Below are positions 53,021 through 58,284 of a stretch of 58,284 bases of DNA, in pieces (within the stretch, counting starts at the first letter, position 1; every line of letters begins with the position of its first letter). Made by a program: the position numbers and the translations under genes. Origin of the DNA: Lentisphaerota bacterium (lineage in GTDB: Bacteria; Verrucomicrobiota; Kiritimatiellia; RFP12; UBA1067); assembly GCA_015061665.1 (NCBI GenBank), contig SUWC01000010.1, positions 1 to 58,284 of the forward strand, read 5' to 3'. The notes below the pieces were generated by a model. The model was given only the letters and a program-made list of their open reading frames with translations. It was not told the DNA's origin and made no database searches.

Positions 53021-54125
53021 CAACCTGCCGACCGAGGGCAATCGCCCCCAGCGGTACTGGCTGATGGCGAGGGCGTTCGCTCGCTCTGGACACAGGGTTG
53101 TCCTGTGGACGAGCGATTTCTCCCATGCCACAAAGGCGAAGCGCAGGAAGGTCCGCGAGTGCGATGACGGCTTTGACGTGCGCATGGTCGCCACAAGACC
53201 GTATCCGAGGAACATCTGCCTGGCGCGAGTCCTGAGCCACAGGAAGCTTGCAAAGGGCTGGCTGCGTCAAGCGCAAGCGGAGGAGGCGCGGCCGGACGTT
53301 GTCGTCGCCAGCACTCCGCCCCTTGGGCTGTGCGATGCGGCGCGGCGATATGCGCGCGAAGCCAAGGCGGTTTTCGTCTGCGACATAATGGACGCCTGGC
53401 CGGAGACGTTCTGCCGCATTGCGCCGCGATGGGCGCTCTTCCCCCTGAGGCGCGTGGCCCGCAGGCTCTACACCGGTGCCGATGCTATCAGCGCAGTCTC
53501 CAGGCGGTACGTCGGCATGGCGGCAGCCTATGGCGCAAAGTCGCCGATGCACTGCTGCAATCATGGGATAGAGATTGGGGAATGGGGAGCGGGGAATGGG
53601 GAACGGGGAGCGGGGATTGTGTATGTCGGCTCTTTTGGCATGTCCTATGACTTGGAGACGGTTATTGACGCCGTGCGGCAGATGGATGATGCGACGCTTG
53701 ACATTGCGGGCGGTGGGCCGAAGGAGTCCGCATTGCGTCAGCGGGCCGCGGACTGCGGGAGGATACGTTTCCATGGATACCTCGGAGAGTCGGAGCTTCG
53801 GGACCTTCTTTCGAAAAGCAGAATCGGCGTGATCCCGATGTTCCCAGACAGCTGCGTCGGGATTCCCTACAAGCTTGCGGACTACGCGGCGGCGGGGCTG
53901 AAGGTCGTGGAGTCGCTCGGAGGCGAGACTGGCGAGCTCGTTGCCAGGTATCACGCGGGCTGCCATTACGAGGCGGGGAACGTCGAGTCGCTGCGCGAGG
54001 CCATCGCTTCGGCAGCCAAAATCAGTGGTCCAAACGATCCCGCCTTCGCAAGTCACTTCGATGCTTCGGCTATCATGTCGGACTATGTCGCCTGGGTCGA
54101 GAATCTCAGGACAGCACACGGTTGA
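52992..54125 (+). CDS. Glycosyltransferase (GT4-like)
   Basis: 'IVNPFDNLPTEGNRPQRYWLMARAFARSGHRVVLWTSDF', 'GIVYVGSFGMSYDLETVIDAV', 'IGVIPMFPDSCVGIPYKLADYAAAGLKVV'; start chosen at internal ATG. Confidence 0.8.
   Translation: MTVWIVNPFDNLPTEGNRPQRYWLMARAFARSGHRVVLWTSDFSHATKAKRRKVRECDDGFDVRMVATRPYPRNICLARVLSHRKLAKGWLRQAQAEEARPDVVVASTPPLGLCDAARRYAREAKAVFVCDIMDAWPETFCRIAPRWALFPLRRVARRLYTGADAISAVSRRYVGMAAAYGAKSPMHCCNHGIEIGEWGAGNGERGAGIVYVGSFGMSYDLETVIDAVRQMDDATLDIAGGGPKESALRQRAADCGRIRFHGYLGESELRDLLSKSRIGVIPMFPDSCVGIPYKLADYAAAGLKVVESLGGETGELVARYHAGCHYEAGNVESLREAIASAAKISGPNDPAFASHFDASAIMSDYVAWVENLRTAHG
53577..53618 (+). repeat. Heptanucleotide array (6 units) within glycosyltransferase CDS
   Basis: GGGGAAT GGGGAGC GGGGAAT GGGGAAC GGGGAGC GGGGATT. 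Confidence 0.9.
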
Positions 54126-54130
54126 GGAAT

Positions 54131-55540
54131 ATGCGCATAGCTTTGTTATCCAACGTTACAATCGATGCCTTGGCGCGGATGCTGCCAGGGCACGAGGTAT
54201 GGACAGCCCCGGGATATGGCGCCTGGGCCGAAGCAGCCTTGGCGTCAGAGGACCTTGCCGAGTTCAATCCCCAGGCTGTCTTTCTTCTGCTCGACAGGTC
54301 GCACTGCAGCGTAGACGTCGACTTGGTGCCGGTTGCCAAGGCGAAGCTTGAGGCACGTCTGCCGTTGGCGACGGTGGTCGTCGTTGATTTGGAAGACCTC
54401 TCCGCCGGTACATCCGGCTTCTACGACGAACGCATGTGGCAGTTGGCGTCGCAGCCATGGGGGCTTTCGGGGCTCAAGGCAATAGCAGGCGAAATTGGGC
54501 GCCTCATCGGTCTCATGCGTTCGGGCGCGAGGAAGGTCCTTGCCGTCGACTTTGACGGCGTCCTTTGGGATGGCCTCATCGGTGAGGATGGCGTAGACGG
54601 CATCACGCCAAGGACAGGGCTGCAGAAGTGGCTGCTCGGACTTAAGGCGCGCGGCGTCGTGCTCGTTGGACTAAGCAAGAACAATGCATCGGACGTCGAG
54701 CCGGTTTGGAAAGACGACCGCATGGTCTTGTCCAAGGACGACTTCGTCGCAATGCGCGTGGATTGGAACGAAAAGTCCGGCAACCTGACGGCGGTTGCGC
54801 AGGAGCTAAACCTGGGACAGGATGCGTTTGTGTTTCTGGACGACAATCCGGTAGAGCGCGCTGAGATGTCGTCGCGATTGCCGATGGTCGCTGTGCCGCA
54901 GTGGCCTGACGAAGACGATGCTTTGCCGGCGTTCCTTCGTCACGTCGAGCGACTCTACTTCCCCGAGCTTCGGGTTACAGGAGAGGACAGGGCGAAGACC
55001 GCACAGTATCAGGCCGAGGCGGCAAGGCGCGCGCTTGCCAAGGACGTGACGATTGACGACTATCTCGCAAGCCTGGCGATCTGGGTGGATGTGCATCCCG
55101 TCAGGGACGAAGAGGTTCCCCGCGTGGCGCAGCTCTCGCAGAAAACGAACCAGTTCAACGTGTCCACCAACCGCTACACAATGGAGGAAGTCGCGAAGTT
55201 GGCCTCCGACCCGAGCTGCATTGTCCTAGCCGTCCGCTCCGGCGATCGCTTCGGGGACCTTGGGCTTATCGCCTTTGTCGCGGTCCGGCTGCATGGCGAG
55301 AAGGCGGCGGTATTGGACTTCGTCATGAGCTGCCGCGCCATGAACAGGCGCATCGAGTTTTCGATTGAGGAAGATCTGGAGCGGCGGCTGGCGTCAATGG
55401 GAGTGCGCGAGGTCGAGGCTGTCTGGAAACGCACGCAAAAGAACGCGCCGGTGGAGCGCCTTTTCGAAGAGCTTGGCTACGAGGTCGTCGTCGGCGGACC
55501 AGACGAGAAGCACTACAGGCGGAGCTTGGCAAAATGGTAA
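54131..55540 (+). CDS. HAD-IIIC / FkbH-like protein
   Basis: 'KVLAVDFDGVLWDGLIGEDGVDGI', 'LGQDAFVFLDDNPVERAEMSSRLP', 'LSQKTNQFNVSTNRYT'. Confidence 0.82.
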   Translation: MRIALLSNVTIDALARMLPGHEVWTAPGYGAWAEAALASEDLAEFNPQAVFLLLDRSHCSVDVDLVPVAKAKLEARLPLATVVVVDLEDLSAGTSGFYDERMWQLASQPWGLSGLKAIAGEIGRLIGLMRSGARKVLAVDFDGVLWDGLIGEDGVDGITPRTGLQKWLLGLKARGVVLVGLSKNNASDVEPVWKDDRMVLSKDDFVAMRVDWNEKSGNLTAVAQELNLGQDAFVFLDDNPVERAEMSSRLPMVAVPQWPDEDDALPAFLRHVERLYFPELRVTGEDRAKTAQYQAEAARRALAKDVTIDDYLASLAIWVDVHPVRDEEVPRVAQLSQKTNQFNVSTNRYTMEEVAKLASDPSCIVLAVRSGDRFGDLGLIAFVAVRLHGEKAAVLDFVMSCRAMNRRIEFSIEEDLERRLASMGVREVEAVWKRTQKNAPVERLFEELGYEVVVGGPDEKHYRRSLAKW

Positions 55541-56193
55541 CCATCGAACATGAGAGGGCCCTGGGCGGCGCGTCCATCCTTGGCATCGACGAGGCGGGGA
55601 GAGGTCCGCTGGTCGGCGGCGTATATGCGGCCGCGGTGACTGTGCCGATTCCGCTTGCGGAGCGACTGCTGGAAGGGGAGTGGTCTGGCATCAATGATTC
55701 CAAGGCCCTCAGCGCGAAGAAGCGCGAGCGGCTTGCCGAAGTCATAAAGACGACGCCTGGCTGTCGTTGGGCCGTGGCAAGCGCGTCGCCGGCCGAGATA
55801 GACCAGCTGAACATCCTCAACGCCACCTACCTCGCAATGCGCAGGGCGGCGGAGGATGTCGGACGGCAGCTTGGACACGGCGACATCAAGATACTGGTGG
55901 ACGGCAATCCGGCGAAGAACCTGCCCTATCCATCGCAGAACCTGGTGAAGGGCGACGCCAAGTCGCTTTTCATCGCAGCGGCGTCGATCCTTGCCAAGAC
56001 TGCGCGCGACGCGGACTGCCAGCGGCTTGAGCGAGAGTATCCAGGCTATGGATTCGCGAAGCACAAGGGCTACCCGACAAAGGCGCACATGGCCGCATTG
56101 GCCAAGCTTGGTCCGTGTCCCGAGCATCGCCGTTCGTTCGGTCCCGTTGCCGCATACACGGGCGGGTACCTGTTCCCGCCAGGGGCATTATGA
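55534..56193 (+). CDS. rnhB: Ribonuclease HII
   Basis: 'ILGIDEAGRGPLVGGVYAAAV', 'INDSKALSAKKRERL', 'KGDAKSLFIAAASILAKTARD', 'GYGFAKHKGYPTKAH'. Confidence 0.92.
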   Translation: MVTIEHERALGGASILGIDEAGRGPLVGGVYAAAVTVPIPLAERLLEGEWSGINDSKALSAKKRERLAEVIKTTPGCRWAVASASPAEIDQLNILNATYLAMRRAAEDVGRQLGHGDIKILVDGNPAKNLPYPSQNLVKGDAKSLFIAAASILAKTARDADCQRLEREYPGYGFAKHKGYPTKAHMAALAKLGPCPEHRRSFGPVAAYTGGYLFPPGAL

Positions 56194-56199
56194 TAAAAT
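56191..56199 (+). promoter_or_regulatory. TGATAAAAT promoter overlapping rnhB stop codon
   Basis: attaTGATAAAATagtg upstream of 56245 gene. Confidence 0.5.
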
Positions 56200-56244
56200 A
56201 GTGCTGTACAGTATAGAAAGAACCCAACACCTAAAGGAGCCGTT

Positions 56245-58146
56245 ATGACAGCAATCGCCAGTAAAGCCATCGTCATTGCCGCAGGCCTTGCGGCAGCAGC
56301 ATTTGCCACTCCTGCCGGCGCGACGGACGCCGTTCCGCTCCGCGGAATCGTGGAGGGCTACTACGGACGTCCGTGGGGGACGGAAGGGCGTCTCTCGCTC
56401 ATCAAGTTCATGGGCGAGATGGACATGAACGTCTTCATATACGGACCGAAGGACGACCCATATCACCACGACAAATGGCGCGAGCCGTATCCTGAGTCCG
56501 AAATGGCAGACTTCCGCCGTCTGCTCGACTGCGCCAGGGAAAACAAGATTTCCATCTACTGGGCGATCCACCTCGGCGACGGCTTCCGGAAGGGCAGCGA
56601 AGAAGACTACGCCGCGCTCTTCGGGAAACTCGGGCTCATGTACGACGCGGGTTTCCGCGCTTTCGCCGTGTTCTTCGACGACTTCGGCGGGGCGGACGCC
56701 TCGTTCCACGCCGAAATCTGCAACCGCATAGTTCGGGACTTCCTTGGCGCGCGGTCGGACTGTGCGCCGCTTATCATGTGTCCCAACGTCTACTGGGGCT
56801 TCGGCCATCCATACCAGAAGACGCTCGGGCGAGAACTAGACAAGAGCGTCTTGATCATGTGGACTGGCAAGACCGTCTGCTCGGATATCCGGGCCGAGGA
56901 TGTCGCCAAGATAACCGAGGACTTCCAGCGTCCGCCGTTCATCTGGTGGAACTGGCCCGTGAACGACTACTGCCGCTCCAGCCTCCTCCTGGGCCGCACA
57001 TACGGACTCGACAAGTGCCGCCTGGCGGGTCTGGTCTCAAACCCCATGGAGAACTGCGAGGCAAGCAAGATCGCGCTCTACGGCATCGCGAAGTGGTGTT
57101 CCGATCCGGACGGCTTTGACTCGGGCAAGGCGTGGGATGAGGCGTTCTCCAAGATATATTCCGATCCCGAAGTCGCGAAGGCCATGCGCATTTTCGCCGA
57201 GCACAATTCCGACCCAGGCCCGACTGTCCACGGTTTCCGCCGCGAGGAAAGCGCCTCCGCCGCGCCGCTCTGCGCGAAGGCGACGGCCGAACTGGATGCG
57301 GGAGGCGCGCTTTCGGAAGAGACGCGCACAAAGGCCGAGTCGCTGTTCAAGGAAGTGCTTGAAGCGAGCATGGATCTCGAAGTGATTCTTCCCAAGGGAC
57401 GCTATGACCTTGGATGGGAGATGGAGGGCTGGCTGGAGGACGAAATCAGCCTGATGCACCAGGGGCTGAGCGCGCTCAAGATGCTGGCCTGCGAATCGCC
57501 TGAAGATGCTGATTCGGCGATTGCGGGAATGCGCGCTGCGCGCCGCGGAGCGGTGGAGTCCGCATCACGCCACCGGGAAAAGTTCCAGGCAGCGACGTTT
57601 GCTGCCGACAAGCGCTACGTAAAGCCGCCAGTCGCGTCGGCACGCGAGCTTCGTCCGCTCGTGGAGAAGCTGTCGCTCGCCGCGCTTAGGCGCCAGCTCG
57701 CCATGCGTGGACGCGCGAGTGCGGTCGAGGGCGAGGCAGCCAGGGCTTTTTCGACGGCAAAGTCGCTTTCGGGGCTTGTGGCCGCGAGGGACGGAAAGTA
57801 CGTTTCTCTTTCGCGCGTCATGGAGGTGCGCGATGTCGCGCCCGGAGAGACGTTCGGCATCTCCGTTCCGAAGTCTTGGGCCACGGACTACTTCCACGCG
57901 CGCCTTGGCGAGGCTGCGGCGAAGGCCGGCGTAATCGAGGTGTCGAAGGACGGCGCGGCCTGGGCGAAGCTTGCCACGCACAACGGCGGCGGCGAGATGC
58001 AGACGCGCCTGAACCCGGCCGACGGATGGCGCTTTGCGCGCTACCGCAACGCGTCTGCGGAGACGGTCGGCGTGAAGATAGAGCTCTTCAAGTTTGACGT
58101 GACTGGCAGCGTGAGCGCTGTCGACGACCTTCTTGGCGAACTGTAG
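56245..58146 (+). CDS. GH84-like beta-N-acetylglucosaminidase/O-GlcNAcase, secreted
   Basis: Signal peptide; 'RGIVEGYYGRPWGTEGRLSLIKFMGEMDMNVFIYGPKDDPYHHDKWREPYP', 'AFAVFFDDFGG', 'FIWWNWPVNDYCRS'. Confidence 0.9.
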   Translation: MTAIASKAIVIAAGLAAAAFATPAGATDAVPLRGIVEGYYGRPWGTEGRLSLIKFMGEMDMNVFIYGPKDDPYHHDKWREPYPESEMADFRRLLDCARENKISIYWAIHLGDGFRKGSEEDYAALFGKLGLMYDAGFRAFAVFFDDFGGADASFHAEICNRIVRDFLGARSDCAPLIMCPNVYWGFGHPYQKTLGRELDKSVLIMWTGKTVCSDIRAEDVAKITEDFQRPPFIWWNWPVNDYCRSSLLLGRTYGLDKCRLAGLVSNPMENCEASKIALYGIAKWCSDPDGFDSGKAWDEAFSKIYSDPEVAKAMRIFAEHNSDPGPTVHGFRREESASAAPLCAKATAELDAGGALSEETRTKAESLFKEVLEASMDLEVILPKGRYDLGWEMEGWLEDEISLMHQGLSALKMLACESPEDADSAIAGMRAARRGAVESASRHREKFQAATFAADKRYVKPPVASARELRPLVEKLSLAALRRQLAMRGRASAVEGEAARAFSTAKSLSGLVAARDGKYVSLSRVMEVRDVAPGETFGISVPKSWATDYFHARLGEAAAKAGVIEVSKDGAAWAKLATHNGGGEMQTRLNPADGWRFARYRNASAETVGVKIELFKFDVTGSVSAVDDLLGEL

Positions 58147-58164
58147 CTCCGGCTGCTCCTACGG

Positions 58165-58227
58165 CCAACGCATCAAAAATTCCTTCTCCCCGCTGACGCG
58201 GTGTAGAACGAATTTTTGATGCGTTGG
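58165..58227. repeat. 18-bp perfect inverted repeat
   Basis: CCAACGCATCAAAAATTC (58165-58182) / GAATTTTTGATGCGTTGG (58210-58227), 27-nt loop. Confidence 0.85.
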
Positions 58228-58284
58228 AAGTGTTTCAGCAGCCAACAACCAGCGATCAGCGCCCAATCCGGGCGGTCGTGGCGC

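Noticed and set aside
56161-56180. GGCGGG/CCCGCC hairpin at the 3' end of rnhB
   Set aside because: Lies within the coding region and has no T-run; insufficient as a terminator call.
1-58284. CRISPR array
   Set aside because: No regularly spaced ~25-40-nt direct repeats and no cas-like proteins. The only short tandem arrays are the heptamers reported separately.
1-58284. tRNA or rRNA genes
   Set aside because: No stretch with convincing tRNA T-loop/acceptor features or rRNA sequence was recognised by eye; a tRNAscan run would be needed for certainty.
1-58284. Transposase, integrase or prophage genes
   Set aside because: No translated ORF resembled a DDE transposase, tyrosine/serine recombinase or phage structural protein, so island claims rest only on composition and gene content.

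Overview
The window is about 58 kb of a GC-rich bacterial chromosome. Gene content (many secreted glycoside hydrolases, SUMF1-like and BspA/LRR surface proteins, waaA) suggests an anaerobic PVC-group organism, perhaps Kiritimatiellia-like; this taxonomy is inference only. From left to right it contains: an AT-richer accessory block (HTH protein, YkvA/DUF1232, then a tightly packed 4-gene operon ending in a Ycf46-like AAA+ ATPase); a BspA-type LRR protein; xylB; pyrK-pyrD-lptG; a serine hydrolase; an ECF sigma / anti-sigma-like / SUMF1-like module; a 1390-aa two-domain glycosidase; an AAA-ATPase-like/PD-(D/E)XK protein; a surface protein; a beta-helix + GH81 glucanase pair; a subtilase; a tsaE-dehydrogenase-dsbD-ispH-mazG-pfp operon; ribH; a GH2; acyl-CoA ligase-tmk; lysS; an envelope-glycan gene run with waaA, GT4 and FkbH; rnhB; and a GH84. 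The most interesting signals are: (1) the uncharacterised AAA+/glycine-zipper operon at 2222-5696; (2) a strictly spaced bipartite motif (GAAATT-N6-AAGGTTTTT-N9-GGCATCTAACCT) present twice beside an ECF sigma gene; (3) five G-rich heptanucleotide arrays inside four unrelated coding sequences; (4) six transcription units whose TATAAT box lies 6-8 nt from the ATG with no Shine-Dalgarno, implying leaderless mRNAs; (5) a near-universal TGnTATAAT extended -10 motif; (6) a promoter-to-terminator intergenic unit that looks like a small RNA. No searches were run. Protein names rest on motif recognition from the supplied translations.
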